NCBI GenBank assembly: GCA_018332375.1
Contig: BOPV01000001.1
Span: 4,154,001 to 4,218,000, forward strand
Reading direction: 5' to 3'
From: Roseiterribacter gracilis
GTDB lineage: Bacteria; Pseudomonadota; Alphaproteobacteria; BOG-932; Roseiterribacteraceae
Length of the DNA: 64,000 nt
Shown: positions 1 through 8,636 of the stretch, piece after piece
Layout: every line of letters begins with the position of its first letter
How positions within the stretch are numbered: position 1 is the first letter of the stretch
The notes under the pieces: model-generated
The model's database searches: none
Told to the model about the DNA's origin: nothing
The model's input: the letters and a program-made list of their open reading frames with translations, nothing else
Program-made: the position numbers and the translations under genes

Positions 1-39
1 TGTCGCGACGGTAAATCCTTACCGAGCCGCTAGTCGGAT

Positions 40-67
40 GCCGGCGCCTGGAGATCCAAGCGCCGGC
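40..67 (-). terminator. Inverted repeat downstream of the PepSY gene, probable terminator
   Basis: Eight-base arms GCCGGCGC and GCGCCGGC are separated by 12 nt and lie just past the stop codon of the minus-strand PepSY gene. No long T-run follows on the minus strand, so it could be a factor-assisted terminator or a 3' stabilising hairpin. Confidence 0.45.
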
Positions 68-76
68 GAACCGAAC

Positions 77-592
77 TTACTTCGCGCTAGCGATCTTGCC
101 GGTGCTGGCGTCGACATTGACCTTCTGGGTCTTGTCGCCGTTGGCAAGTTTCACTTCGTAAACGGGATTGCCGTTTTCCTTTTCAAGGCTGGCTTCAAGC
201 GCCTTACCGCCGCTCTGCTGTTCGGCAGTTGCGATCGCTGCGGCGAGGCCAGTCTTCGCCGCCGTAATCGTCTGCGCGTCCTGCTGCTTGCTCGAGCTGG
301 CGTTCTTTTCCGAACCCTTCACGGCGGCGCCGGTCGTCAAGTCGACATTCAGAATGTCGCGCTTGCCGTTCTGCACCACGGTGACTTCGTACTTGCTGAC
401 GCCATGTTCGGTTTCGAACTTGGCATCGGTCGCCTTACCGCCGGCTGCTTTTTCCGCCGCGCCAATCGCATCGGCCAAGGAATGCTTGGCGCTGCTGACG
501 GTGGCGAAGTCTTCTTTGGTGCCCGCAAAGGCGGCGCTGCCGATGAGCAGAGAAGCAATCGCGGTCGCAGTAAGAATCTTGGTCGAACGCAT
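77..592 (-). CDS. Exported protein with two PepSY repeats
   Basis: A 171-residue protein. It starts with a clear Sec signal peptide (MRSTKILTATAIASLLIGSA, cleavage near AFA-G). Two similar repeats of about 65 residues follow, each with the PepSY pattern: helix AxxxAIxxAEkxxGGKAxxAxxE, then YEVxVxxxxKxxxVxVDxxTG. PepSY domains are known from peptidase propeptides and are thought to act as periplasmic inhibitory or binding modules; no substrate can be named here. The start at 592 is preferred over upstream in-frame codons because it precedes the signal peptide and is preceded by AGGAG about 9 nt upstream. It is monocistronic, with an inverted repeat after the stop. Confidence 0.8.
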   Translation of the reverse strand: MRSTKILTATAIASLLIGSAAFAGTKEDFATVSSAKHSLADAIGAAEKAAGGKATDAKFETEHGVSKYEVTVVQNGKRDILNVDLTTGAAVKGSEKNASSSKQQDAQTITAAKTGLAAAIATAEQQSGGKALEASLEKENGNPVYEVKLANGDKTQKVNVDASTGKIASAK

Positions 593-630
593 GGAATTTA
601 TCTCCTGGAGTGATCGTACTTCGGGACCGC

Positions 631-644
631 ATCCCATGTGGGAT
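631..644. promoter_or_regulatory. Palindrome upstream of the PepSY gene
   Basis: ATCCCATGTGGGAT: six-base arms around a 2-nt centre, about 40 nt upstream of the PepSY start. A second inverted repeat (GTCACG, 7-nt loop, CGTGAC) lies at 648-666. Either could be an operator or a 5'UTR hairpin; no regulator is assigned. Confidence 0.3.
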
Positions 645-760
645 CGCGTCACGTCTTTCGCGTGACCATGCCAAGGTGAAAGAAAGGCAGGGGTCGTCAC
701 GCTAGAAATGCGTTTGCGCGCAATTCGTTTCGACGCTTTCGAACTGTCGAATACAGGCAC

Positions 761-791
761 AAAAAAAGAGCGCGTCCGAAGACGCGCTCTT
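761..791 (-). terminator. Intrinsic terminator of the RND efflux operon
   Basis: An 11-bp perfect stem (AAGAGCGCGTC with GACGCGCTCTT, 766-791) carries a 4-nt loop, read as TTCG on the minus strand. It is followed on that strand by a T-run (A-run at 761-767). It lies 25 nt beyond the stop codon of the RND pump gene. Confidence 0.9.
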
Positions 792-815
792 ATCTTAGCA
801 GCAATGCGGGAACCT

Positions 816-3800
816 TTAGTCGCCAGCCTGCACCGCGTGCGGACGTGTGTGCCCGTCTTTCGGCGTCAGGATGCGTCCCATTTTGGGTGCGAGCCAGTTC
901 TGCAGCTGGTCCATATAGGTGAACACGACCGGGATCACGACCAGCGACAAGGCAGTCGACGTGATCAGGCCGCCAATCACCGCAATCGCCATCGGCTGAC
1001 GGAAGTCGCCATCTTCGCCCCAACCAGCCGCGATCGGGATCATGCCTGCGATCATCGCGATCGTGGTCATCACGATCGGACGCGCACGCTTGTGCCCCGC
1101 ATCCATCAGCGCGTCGTGCATCGACTTGCCGTGGTCGCGCATCGCGACGATCGCGTATTCGACCAGCAGGATCGAATTCTTGGTCACGATGCCCATCAGC
1201 ATCAGGATCCCGATCATCGCCGGCAGTGACAGCGCCAGGTTCGAGAACATCAGCGCCGCCAATGCGCCGCACAGCGACAGCGGCAAGGCAACGAGGATGG
1301 TCGGCGGTTGGAAGAAGTTGCGGAACAACAAGACCAGCACCGCCAAGTTCAGCAACAACGCGGTCGCAAGCGCAACCATGAAGCCGCGGAACATCACGCC
1401 CATTTCTTCCTGGTTGCCGATATTCGCTTTGCGAATGCCGGGCGGCAGATTCTTGATCGACGGCAGATCGTTGACCTGCTTGAACGCGTCGCTGAGTTCG
1501 CCTTTGGCCAAGTCGGCCTGGATCTCGGCTTTGCGCGAACGCGCGAACCGGTCGATCTGGCTGGGACCCGATCCCATCACGATCTCGGCCACTGACTTCA
1601 ACGGGACGGTCGTGCCGCTGAAGGTGCGGACGCGCAGATTTTCGATCGTGTCGAGATCGGTGCGCCAGGACGGATCCAACGTCACGCGGATCGGCACCTG
1701 CCGTTCGCCGAGATTGTACTTGGCGGTGTTGCTGTCGATATCGCCCAGGGTTGCGATGCGCGCGACCTGGCCGATCGACGCAACCGACACGCCTTGTTCG
1801 GCGGCGCGATCGAATTTCGGCTTGATGATCAGCTCGGGCCGCTGCAGCGCCGCGGTCGACATGATGTTGGCGATCGCTGGCAGCTTCTGCATCTCGGACA
1901 TGACTTTGTCGGCATGGCGTTCGAGCGCCTGACCATCGTCCGAGACCAGCACGACCTGCACGTCTTTGCCACCGACGCCGCTGGTCGAAGCAAAGCCCGA
2001 CCGCACGCCCGGGAATTTCAGCAGCTCGGGCGCCATGGCGCGTTCGAAGTCTTTTTGCGACCGGGTGCGTTCGCTCTTGGGCTTCAGCAACACCAGCGCA
2101 CGACCGCGACGAATGTCGCCGCCGCGACCCGCGACCGCCCAGACGGCGCGCACTTCGGGCTGCGCTTTGAACATCATGGCGAAGCGCTGCATCAGCGCGT
2201 CGGTTTCTTGCAGCGTCACGCCGGGCGGCAACTCGGCTTCGAACTGGCTGAACCCGATATCCTGGTCAGGGATGAAACCCTGCGGGATTTTGGTCGCGAG
2301 AAAGATCGACAGGCCGAATACGGCCAAGGTGATGCCGATCGTCTTCAGGCGATGTGCCAGGCACCAGTCGAGCAGGTGCAGATATTTGTCGATCCATTTC
2401 GGCGTGCCGTGCTCCTTCTGCGCCGGCGCCAGGAAATAGGCCGACATCAGCGGCGTGATCAGGCGCGCGACCAGCAGCGAGAACATCACTGCGACCGCGA
2501 CCGTGATGCCGAATGACTTGAAGAACTGACCCGGAATGCCGGGCATGAACGACACCGGCAAGAAGGTCGCGACGATCGTCATCGTGGTGGCGACGACCGC
2601 CAGGCCGATTTCGTCGGCCGCTTCCAGCGCCGCCTGGTACGGGCGTTTGCCCATGCGGATGTGGCGCACGATGTTTTCGATTTCGACGATCGCGTCGTCG
2701 ACCAGAATGCCCGTGACCAACGCCAGCGCTAGCATCGTGATGCCGTTGAGCGTAAAGCCCAGCGCCTGCATCGCGATAAAGGTTGGGATCATCGACAGAG
2801 GCATCGCCACTGCGGCGATCACCGTGGCGCGCCAATCACCGAGGAACCACAAGACGACCAGGATCGCGAGGCCGGCACCCAACACCAGCGCTTCGACCGA
2901 CGCGTCGTAGCTGTGCTGCACGAAATCGACGCCGCGGAACACGGTCTCGAACCGTACGTCGGGGAATTGCTCTTTGAATTCCTCGACCTTCTTTTCGATC
3001 AGCTTGGCGACGGTGATTTCCGAGCTTTGCGGTGCGCGATAGACCGAGAAGGTGACGACCGGTTCGCCGTCGAGCCGCGCCGTCTGGCGCAGTTCCGACA
3101 TGCCGTCGATCACGGTCGCCATGTCGCTGAGGCGCGCTTTGCGACCGTTGGGCAAAGCGATCTCGGTGTTGCGCAAATCGTCGACGCTGCGCGCCGAGCC
3201 CAGGGTGCGGATCGTCTGTTCCGACGAGCCAACCGTGCCGCGCCCGCCGGGCAGATCGACGTTCATCGCGCGCAGCTGGTTGTTGACGTCGTCGGCGGTG
3301 ATGCCCAGCGCCATCAAACGCGTCGGATCGAGATGAATGCGAATTTCGCGCTGCAGGCCGCCGGACCGTTCGACCTGGCCGACGCCCTGCAACGCCTGCA
3401 GGCCGCGGCTGATTTCATTGTCAACCAGCCAAGACAGCTGTTCGACGGTGCGGTTCTTGGAAGACACCGCGTAGAACAGAACTTCGTTGCCCGAGAAATT
3501 GACGCGCTGGACCTGCGGTTCGTAAATGTCCTGCGGCAGGTCCTGGCGAATGCGTGCAACCGCGTCGCGCACGTCGTTGGTGGCGCGGTCGATGTTGGTA
3601 CCGATTTCGAATTCGATCGTGGTCGAGGAACGACCGTCATTGATCGACGAGCGGATGCGCTTGATGTTCTGGATCGTCGCGACCGCGTCTTCGACTTTGC
3701 GCGTGATCTGCGTTTCCAGTTCCGACGGCGCCGCCGACGGGCGGCTGACATAGACGTTCACGATCGGAACGTCGATGTCGGGATTCTGCGTGATGTCCAT

Positions 3801-3899
3801 CGTCAAGAAGGCGAGCAGGCCCGCCAACGTCAGAATGATGAACAGAACGATCGGCGGGATCGGATGCTTGATCGCGACCGCTGAGATATTGCCCGACAC
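816..3899 (-). CDS. RND efflux transporter, inner-membrane pump subunit (AcrB/MexB family)
   Basis: A 1027-residue protein, normal length for a hydrophobe/amphiphile efflux RND pump. Visible features: TM1 at about 13-33, a first periplasmic porter domain, TM2-TM6 at about 335-495 with the proton-relay pair D401-D402 (GILVDDAIVEIENI), a second porter domain, and the C-terminal TM bundle ending near 985. The pump takes substrates from the periplasm or membrane and drives export with the proton gradient. The start is GTG, with AGGAG about 9 nt upstream inside the end of the adaptor gene, only 6 nt away. It is the last gene of the tetR-adaptor-pump operon and ends at a terminator. No outer-membrane factor is encoded nearby, so a TolC-like protein from elsewhere is needed. 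Substrate unknown. Confidence 0.95.
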   Translation of the reverse strand: MSGNISAVAIKHPIPPIVLFIILTLAGLLAFLTMDITQNPDIDVPIVNVYVSRPSAAPSELETQITRKVEDAVATIQNIKRIRSSINDGRSSTTIEFEIGTNIDRATNDVRDAVARIRQDLPQDIYEPQVQRVNFSGNEVLFYAVSSKNRTVEQLSWLVDNEISRGLQALQGVGQVERSGGLQREIRIHLDPTRLMALGITADDVNNQLRAMNVDLPGGRGTVGSSEQTIRTLGSARSVDDLRNTEIALPNGRKARLSDMATVIDGMSELRQTARLDGEPVVTFSVYRAPQSSEITVAKLIEKKVEEFKEQFPDVRFETVFRGVDFVQHSYDASVEALVLGAGLAILVVLWFLGDWRATVIAAVAMPLSMIPTFIAMQALGFTLNGITMLALALVTGILVDDAIVEIENIVRHIRMGKRPYQAALEAADEIGLAVVATTMTIVATFLPVSFMPGIPGQFFKSFGITVAVAVMFSLLVARLITPLMSAYFLAPAQKEHGTPKWIDKYLHLLDWCLAHRLKTIGITLAVFGLSIFLATKIPQGFIPDQDIGFSQFEAELPPGVTLQETDALMQRFAMMFKAQPEVRAVWAVAGRGGDIRRGRALVLLKPKSERTRSQKDFERAMAPELLKFPGVRSGFASTSGVGGKDVQVVLVSDDGQALERHADKVMSEMQKLPAIANIMSTAALQRPELIIKPKFDRAAEQGVSVASIGQVARIATLGDIDSNTAKYNLGERQVPIRVTLDPSWRTDLDTIENLRVRTFSGTTVPLKSVAEIVMGSGPSQIDRFARSRKAEIQADLAKGELSDAFKQVNDLPSIKNLPPGIRKANIGNQEEMGVMFRGFMVALATALLLNLAVLVLLFRNFFQPPTILVALPLSLCGALAALMFSNLALSLPAMIGILMLMGIVTKNSILLVEYAIVAMRDHGKSMHDALMDAGHKRARPIVMTTIAMIAGMIPIAAGWGEDGDFRQPMAIAVIGGLITSTALSLVVIPVVFTYMDQLQNWLAPKMGRILTPKDGHTRPHAVQAGD

Positions 3900-3905
3900 G
3901 CTTGC

Positions 3906-5174
3906 TTACTCCTGCGTCGGCAGCGGACGCACCGCGCCGGTCGGCGCCGCGGTCGGATTGACCTTGTCGCCTTCTTTCAGGTAGCCGGCGCCGGCCAACA
4001 CGACCTTCTCGCCTTCCTGCACGCCTTTGAGCAGCGCGATCTTGCCGTCCTGGCGCGCGCCGGTTTCGACGTTGCGCATCTGCACCTTGTTGTCGGGCAA
4101 CAGCGCGAAGACCTGCGGACGCTGGTCTTTGTAGATGACCGACTGTTCCGGCACCGACAGCACGCTGGCTTTGCCCAGCTCGACCATGCCGCGCACGAAC
4201 ATGCCGGGCTTCAGGCCCGCATCGTTCGGCAACGCGATCTGCACCTTGCCGAGACGGGTCTGCGGATTGACCGCGGGACCGACCAGACGAACCGTGCCGT
4301 CGAACGTACGCGCCGTGTCGGGCGAACCGTCGATCCGGACGCTGACTTTCTGGCCGACTGCGATCGAGGTGATATCCATCTCGGGCACTTCGGCCCACAG
4401 CTCCAGCCGGTCTTCGCGGATCATGCGAAACATCTCGGTGCCGGCGTTCGGAACCGCGCCGAGGCGCGCGCCGCGCGCGGTAATCGTGCCGGCAGCAGGC
4501 GCGCGAACTTCGGTCTGGCGCAACCGGGCGGCTGCTTGATCGAGATTTGCTTTGGCGACGCCGACGCGCGCCTGCGCGGTCACCGCCGCGGCTTTGCGCG
4601 TGTCGAGATCGCGGCCGCTGGTCGTGCCGCTCTTCGACAATTCTTCGGCGCGACGTGCGTCGGCGCCCAACTGCGACGCCGAGGCCTCGGCTTCGCGCAG
4701 CGCCGCTTCCTTCTGCGCCAGATCGGCTTTCAGCACCGAGTCGTTGAAGCGCGCCAGCAACTGGCCCGCCTGCACCTTGTCGCCTTCTTCGACCAGCACC
4801 TGCACCAGCGCGTAGCCGCCGATTTCGCTGCCGATCGGCAATTCATCCCAGGCGGTGATCGAACCGGTGACGAGCAGGTTCTTCGCCATCGTCGAGCGTT
4901 CGACGGTCGCGGTCGTGACGGTCAGGCTGGGCACGTCTTTCGTCGCGGCGGCGTCACCGCCTTTGCCGCGCATCGACGCCGCGAGCGCCGCAACCAGCAG
5001 CGCCAGCACACCAAGCGCGATCCATTTGCGCCGGCCACGCAGCATGTCGCGCGCCATGGCAAGCCGATCGCGCGGTGCGGGCGGTGCCACATACGCGGTC
5101 TCTTCGACCGGACGCGGCAGGATGGCGGGGCGTGACGGCGACATAGAGGTGCTCCGGTCCGAAAATTCAGTCAT
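3906..5174 (-). CDS. RND efflux periplasmic adaptor (membrane fusion protein)
   Basis: A 422-residue AcrA/MexA-type adaptor. An N-terminal cytoplasmic stretch precedes one TM anchor at about 50-67 (WIALGVLALLVAALAAS). Then come the lipoyl half-motifs (GGYALVQVLVEEGDKVQAGQ), an alpha-hairpin at about 150-215 and beta-barrel/membrane-proximal domains (AEVPEMDITSIAVGQKVSVR). It links the inner-membrane pump to an outer-membrane channel. The anchor is a TM helix rather than a lipobox. The start at 5174 overlaps the tetR stop (ATGA); an alternative ATG at 5144 has GGAG about 7 nt upstream. Confidence 0.92.
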   Translation of the reverse strand: MTEFSDRSTSMSPSRPAILPRPVEETAYVAPPAPRDRLAMARDMLRGRRKWIALGVLALLVAALAASMRGKGGDAAATKDVPSLTVTTATVERSTMAKNLLVTGSITAWDELPIGSEIGGYALVQVLVEEGDKVQAGQLLARFNDSVLKADLAQKEAALREAEASASQLGADARRAEELSKSGTTSGRDLDTRKAAAVTAQARVGVAKANLDQAAARLRQTEVRAPAAGTITARGARLGAVPNAGTEMFRMIREDRLELWAEVPEMDITSIAVGQKVSVRIDGSPDTARTFDGTVRLVGPAVNPQTRLGKVQIALPNDAGLKPGMFVRGMVELGKASVLSVPEQSVIYKDQRPQVFALLPDNKVQMRNVETGARQDGKIALLKGVQEGEKVVLAGAGYLKEGDKVNPTAAPTGAVRPLPTQE

Positions 5175-5929
5175 GCGCGTGCGGCGTTACGCGCCGCACT
5201 GTCAGCAAGCAGGCCGAGTGCCTGTGGATTGAGATGCGTGGCAATCGCCGCGTCGGTGAGACCGATGCCGCGGCAGCAGAACCAGACGGCCTGGCGAATC
5301 ACGTCGGATTCGTCCTGTGCGTCGTTGTTGGCGTACGTCACTGCCGGCCCGCCCGACAAGCGCAGGTTGATCAGCATCGACGCGACATGTTCGACGAACC
5401 AGAAACGGTTGGCAGGCGAGACCGGTCCGGGCGTCAGGTCGCCCGCTTCTTCGGCCGCCTGCATCGCTGCCAGCATCGGCGGATAATATTGTTCGAAGGC
5501 GCGCTTCAACACGGCGCGCGCGAATTCACCGTCGCCGATCAGGCTGGCGAGAAACAAACGCTGCTGCGCCGCTTCGCGATCGACATGCGCCTGATTGGCG
5601 AAGCGATGCACCATGTAGGTCAGCATGTGCACCAAGGTCGACGTCGAGGCCGGCAGCGAGCGGATCAGGTCGATCGCCTGGTCGCCGCTTTCCGTAACGT
5701 GATCCAGCACTTCCTGGTGCAGCGCCTCTTTCGAGGGGAAGTGGCGATAAAGCAGGGCTTCGGACACGCCGGCTGCTTGGGCCAGCGCGCGGGTGGTCGT
5801 GCCCCGCAGCCCTTTGCGCGCAAAGAGCGGGACTGCCGCTTCGACGATGGCCCGGCGCCGGTCGCGCAAACGCAGGCGCGGGGTGCTGCGGGTGGCGCCC
5901 AGGGGCGCTGCGTTGGCGATCGAGGTCAT
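5171..5929 (-). CDS. TetR/AcrR-family transcriptional regulator
   Basis: A 252-residue protein. The N-terminal HTH (residues about 25-70) includes IVEAAVPLFARKGLRGTTTR and the recognition-helix region GVSEALLYRHFPSKEAL. A larger helical ligand-binding domain follows. It is the first gene of the efflux operon and overlaps the adaptor by 4 bp, so it probably represses its own operon until a pump substrate binds. A palindrome 25 nt upstream of its start is a candidate operator. Confidence 0.93.
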   Translation of the reverse strand: MTSIANAAPLGATRSTPRLRLRDRRRAIVEAAVPLFARKGLRGTTTRALAQAAGVSEALLYRHFPSKEALHQEVLDHVTESGDQAIDLIRSLPASTSTLVHMLTYMVHRFANQAHVDREAAQQRLFLASLIGDGEFARAVLKRAFEQYYPPMLAAMQAAEEAGDLTPGPVSPANRFWFVEHVASMLINLRLSGGPAVTYANNDAQDESDVIRQAVWFCCRGIGLTDAAIATHLNPQALGLLADSAARNAARA

Positions 5930-5953
5930 GGCCGGTTTCCGCGAGACAGGGAG

Positions 5954-5965
5954 GTAAGCGTTTAC
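5954..5965. promoter_or_regulatory. Candidate TetR operator
   Basis: GTAAGCGTTTAC has palindromic GTAA/TTAC arms around a GCGT centre, within GAGGTAAGCGTTTACTCAC. It lies 25 nt upstream of the tetR start, where an autoregulated TetR repressor usually binds. The assignment is by position and symmetry only. Confidence 0.45.
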
Positions 5966-6081
5966 TCACGAGGCTGCAATCTGCTGTTGCAACCATGAGG
6001 CGAGGGCCCGTCCACCGCGAACGACATCTCCTTATGAACGGATAAGCCGCCCTTATCGGCCTCAAAGGGCTCGCTTCGCAG

Positions 6082-6106
6082 GGAACCGCGCCCCACCCAG
6101 CCTGTT
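6082..6106 (+). promoter_or_regulatory. Candidate EcfG-type (general stress) promoter for the CsbD gene
   Basis: GGAAC at 6082-6086, a 16-nt spacer and TGTT at 6103-6106. The alphaproteobacterial general-stress consensus is GGAAC-N16/17-CGTT, so this has one mismatch. It lies about 30 nt upstream of the CsbD start, a plausible leader length. Confidence 0.45.
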
Positions 6107-6134
6107 GAATAAACACGCAGTTTAGGAGGCGAAG

Positions 6135-6320
6135 ATGGTTGATCGTGATCGGATCGAAGGCGCTGCCAAGCAGGCCAAGGGCGGCCTGAAAGAGGCGGCG
6201 GGCAAGATTACCGGCGACGAAAAGCTCAAAGCCGAAGGCGCGGCGGACAAGGCCGCAGGCAAGGTGCAAAACGCCGTCGGCGGCGTGAAAGACAAGATTC
6301 GCGAGACCTTGGACAAATAA
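6135..6320 (+). CDS. CsbD-family general stress protein
   Basis: A 61-residue lysine- and alanine-rich helical protein, the usual CsbD length. Family repeats are visible: DRIEGAAKQAKGGLKEAAGK, then ADKAAGKVQNAVGGVKDKIR. CsbD proteins are strongly induced by general stress in many bacteria; their molecular role is unclear. GGAGG lies 5-9 nt upstream of the ATG. A GGAAC-type promoter candidate lies upstream and a strong terminator follows, so it is probably monocistronic. Confidence 0.93.
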   Translation: MVDRDRIEGAAKQAKGGLKEAAGKITGDEKLKAEGAADKAAGKVQNAVGGVKDKIRETLDK

Positions 6321-6343
6321 GTCCTCGCGTAGGTCCGCGCAGC

Positions 6344-6383
6344 AAAACGCCCGTCGCTCGTTCCTCGAGCGGCGGGCGTTTTT
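6344..6383 (+). terminator. Intrinsic terminator after the CsbD gene
   Basis: A long GC-rich hairpin (AAACGCCCG...CGCTCG pairing with CGAGCG...CGGGCGTTT) followed by TTTT, 24 nt after the CsbD stop. Confidence 0.85.
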
Positions 6384-6468
6384 CGTTCCACGAGAGTGAT
6401 GTGCAGATCGAAACAACGCGGCGTCACGCTGGTTGATTCAGCACGTCCCACACTTGAGGAGCATCCAG

Positions 6469-6609
6469 ATGGCCAACGAAAATCGCGATCAGCAACAGCA
6501 GCAAGGCGGCCAGAAGGACATGAAGAATCAGCGTCCGGAGCAGAACAAGCAGCCGGGCAAGATGGACCAGTCCAAGACCGGTCAGTCGCAGAAGAAAGAC
6601 GATCGCTAG
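6469..6609 (+). CDS. Small hydrophilic Q/K-rich protein (46 aa)
   Basis: A 46-residue ORF beginning MANENRDQQQQQGGQKDMKN and ending QSQKKDDR. It is made almost entirely of Q, K, N, D, G and R and is predicted to be disordered. GAGGAG lies 7 nt upstream of the ATG and a strong terminator follows the stop, so it looks like a real short transcription unit. A degenerate stress-promoter-like pair (GAAAC, 16 nt, GGTT at 6410-6434) lies upstream. The composition resembles hydrophilin-type stress proteins. Function unknown. Confidence 0.65.
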   Translation: MANENRDQQQQQGGQKDMKNQRPEQNKQPGKMDQSKTGQSQKKDDR

Positions 6610-6669
6610 GTCGCGTGCCGCGCGATTGTTTTTGCAATCGCGTAATCGACAAAGCCGTCGTGATTGATG

Positions 6670-6700
6670 CGCCGCCACGTGCAAACGTGGCGGCGTTCTT
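6670..6700 (+). terminator. Intrinsic terminator after the 46-aa gene
   Basis: A perfect 11-bp stem CGCCGCCACGT/ACGTGGCGGCG with a GCAA loop, followed by TTCTT. A weaker hairpin (CGCGATTG/CAATCGCG, 6621-6642) lies between it and the stop codon. Confidence 0.8.
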
Positions 6701-6719
6701 ATGTCGACGGAGAGTTCCA

Positions 6720-7184
6720 ATGAGCCGGCCGCCGCTGCCGCCTTTCACCCGCGAAACAGCGATCCAGAAAGCCCGCATGGCTGAGGACGCCTGGAATTCG
6801 CGCGATCCGCAGCGTGTCGCTGGCGCTTATACGCAAGACAGCAACTGGCGAAACCGGGCTGAGTTCTTTTCCGGCCGCGACGCCATCGTCGCGTTTCTGA
6901 CGCGCAAATGGGCGAAGGAAATCGAGTATCGGCTGATCAAAGAAGTATGGGCCTTCACCGACAACCGGATCGCAGTCCGGTTTCAATATGAGTGGCACGA
7001 CGATTCCGGCACCTGGTTTCGTGCCTATGGCAACGAGCAGTGGGAATTCGACGAGCACGGTTTGATGCGCCGCCGCGAAGCCAGCATCAACGACGTGCCG
7101 ATCCGAGTCGAAGATCGCCGCTTCTTATGGCCGCTGGGACCGCGTCCCGCCGATCACCCGGGTCTCACCGAACTCGGCATGTAG
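6720..7184 (+). CDS. NTF2-like / DUF1348 family protein
   Basis: A 154-residue protein that matches the DUF1348 (SnoaL/NTF2-like fold) family along its whole length: RMAEDAWNSRDPQRVAGAYT, NWRNRAEFFSGRDAIVAFLT, and the conserved C-terminal ASINDVPI...RRFLWPLGPRP. Members are small cone-shaped alpha+beta proteins, mostly without assigned activity. GGAGAG lies about 7 nt upstream of the ATG. It follows the terminator at 6670-6700, so it needs read-through or a promoter close to that hairpin. Confidence 0.88.
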   Translation: MSRPPLPPFTRETAIQKARMAEDAWNSRDPQRVAGAYTQDSNWRNRAEFFSGRDAIVAFLTRKWAKEIEYRLIKEVWAFTDNRIAVRFQYEWHDDSGTWFRAYGNEQWEFDEHGLMRRREASINDVPIRVEDRRFLWPLGPRPADHPGLTELGM

Positions 7185-7204
7185 CACCCCGATTCACGGG
7201 TGCT
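7183..7204 (+). terminator. Weak hairpin after the DUF1348 gene
   Basis: A 7-bp stem AGCACCC/GGGTGCT with an 8-nt loop, starting within the stop codon. No T-run follows. The remaining ~180 nt up to livJ presumably hold the liv promoter, but I see no clear boxes. Confidence 0.35.
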
Positions 7205-7381
7205 TGCACAAGGATCGGGCAACTCGCGCGGGCTGTCGCAGATGCGACCAACCGTCTTGCGTGCAAGCTCGTATTTCACACCGTGCGCTCGCTTTACAGC
7301 CGGCGCTTTGCACACCTAGTGTCCCCGGTCCGAAAGGCGCCGAGAAGCGCCAAATGAGTTCCGCATCCTGGGAGGGACGCC

Positions 7382-8632
7382 ATGCTTACCAACAAAATTT
7401 CCGCTGTCGCTGCGGTCGCCACGATCGCGCTCGCACCTAGCGTTGTCGCATTCGCGACGGGGCCGGCGCAGGCACAACAAAGCGACGTGATCACGATGGG
7501 CGCAGCCGTGTCGCTGACCGGCAAATATGCGAGCTCGGGTCAGGACACCAAAGACGGCTACGACATCACCGTCAAAAAGCTCAACGACGCCGGTGGCGTC
7601 ACGGTCGGCGGCAAGAAGTACAAGCTCGAAGTAAAGTACTACGACGATGAATCCACGCCGGCGCGTGCAGCGCAGCTTGCCGAACGACTGATTCAGCAGG
7701 ACGGCATCAAATATATTCTCGGTCCGTACGGCTCCGGCCTGTCGAAGGCGATGGCGCCGATCACCGAGAAATACAAAGTGCCGATGATCCAGGGCAACGG
7801 TGCCGCGCGCGAGCTGTTCCAGAACGGCTGGAAGTACATGTTCGCGACGCTGACGACCGCCGATCAATATGTGTCGCCGTCGGTCGAGTTGCTCGCCGAA
7901 CAATTCAAGAAAGCGGGCAAGGATCCGTCCGCCGCCAAGATCGTGATGGCGTTCGAGAATGATCCGTTCTCGCTCGACGTCCGCACCGGCATCGAAGAGC
8001 TGACGAAGAAGTACAACATGAAGGTGCTTGTCGACGACAAGCTGCCGCCGGAAATCAACGACATGGCTGCGACCTTGACCAAGGCCAAGGCATTGAAGCC
8101 CGATCTGCTGATCGTGTCGGGCCATGAAAAAGGTGCAGCGCTGGTCGTGCGCCAGACCGCGGAAATGAAAGTCGACGTTCCGATGATCGCGACGTCGCAT
8201 TGCGACACGGCGCAGATCACCGAGAAGCAGCCGAAGATTTCCGACTATGTGCTGTGCGCGTCGCAGTGGGATCGTTCGCTGAAATTCTCGGACAAGCTCT
8301 TCGGCTCAGCCGAGGACTTCGCCAAGTTGTTCGAGAAAGACTACAAGCGCGCGCCGTCATACCAGGTCGCGGAATCTGCCGCCGCCGTCATGGTGTTCGC
8401 CGACGCCTTCAGCCGCGCCAAGGATCTGACGCCGGATAGCGTGCGCGACGCGATCGCCGCAACCGACATCAAGACCTTCTACGGTCCGATCAAGTTCGAC
8501 GCGACCGGTCAGAACGCGGGCAAGAAGATGATCATGTTCCAGGTGCAGAACGGCCAATACAAAGTCGTGTACCCGGCCGAAGTCGCGAATGCGCAGATCG
8601 TCTATCCAGTGCCGAGCTGGTCGAAGCGCTGA
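7382..8632 (+). CDS. livJ: Branched-chain amino acid ABC transporter, periplasmic substrate-binding protein
   Basis: A 416-residue LivJ-type (Peripla_BP_6) binding protein. It has a Sec signal peptide (cleavage near AQA-QQ, residue ~34). The mature start ITMGAAVSLTGKYASSGQDT is the typical ligand-lobe opening, and the two Rossmann lobes follow (YDDESTPARAAQLAERLIQQ; VPMIQGNGAARELF). GGGAGG lies about 6 nt upstream of the ATG. It is followed by the permease and ATPase genes in livJHMGF order. The family covers amino acids, amides and urea, so the substrate is not certain. Confidence 0.93.
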   Translation: MLTNKISAVAAVATIALAPSVVAFATGPAQAQQSDVITMGAAVSLTGKYASSGQDTKDGYDITVKKLNDAGGVTVGGKKYKLEVKYYDDESTPARAAQLAERLIQQDGIKYILGPYGSGLSKAMAPITEKYKVPMIQGNGAARELFQNGWKYMFATLTTADQYVSPSVELLAEQFKKAGKDPSAAKIVMAFENDPFSLDVRTGIEELTKKYNMKVLVDDKLPPEINDMAATLTKAKALKPDLLIVSGHEKGAALVVRQTAEMKVDVPMIATSHCDTAQITEKQPKISDYVLCASQWDRSLKFSDKLFGSAEDFAKLFEKDYKRAPSYQVAESAAAVMVFADAFSRAKDLTPDSVRDAIAATDIKTFYGPIKFDATGQNAGKKMIMFQVQNGQYKVVYPAEVANAQIVYPVPSWSKR

Positions 8633-8636
8633 CATA

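Noticed and set aside
1794..2516. Several 100-300-codon plus-strand frames inside the RND pump, adaptor and other genes
   Set aside because: They are arginine/histidine/alanine-rich shadow frames opposite well-supported genes, without SD sites or recognisable domains.
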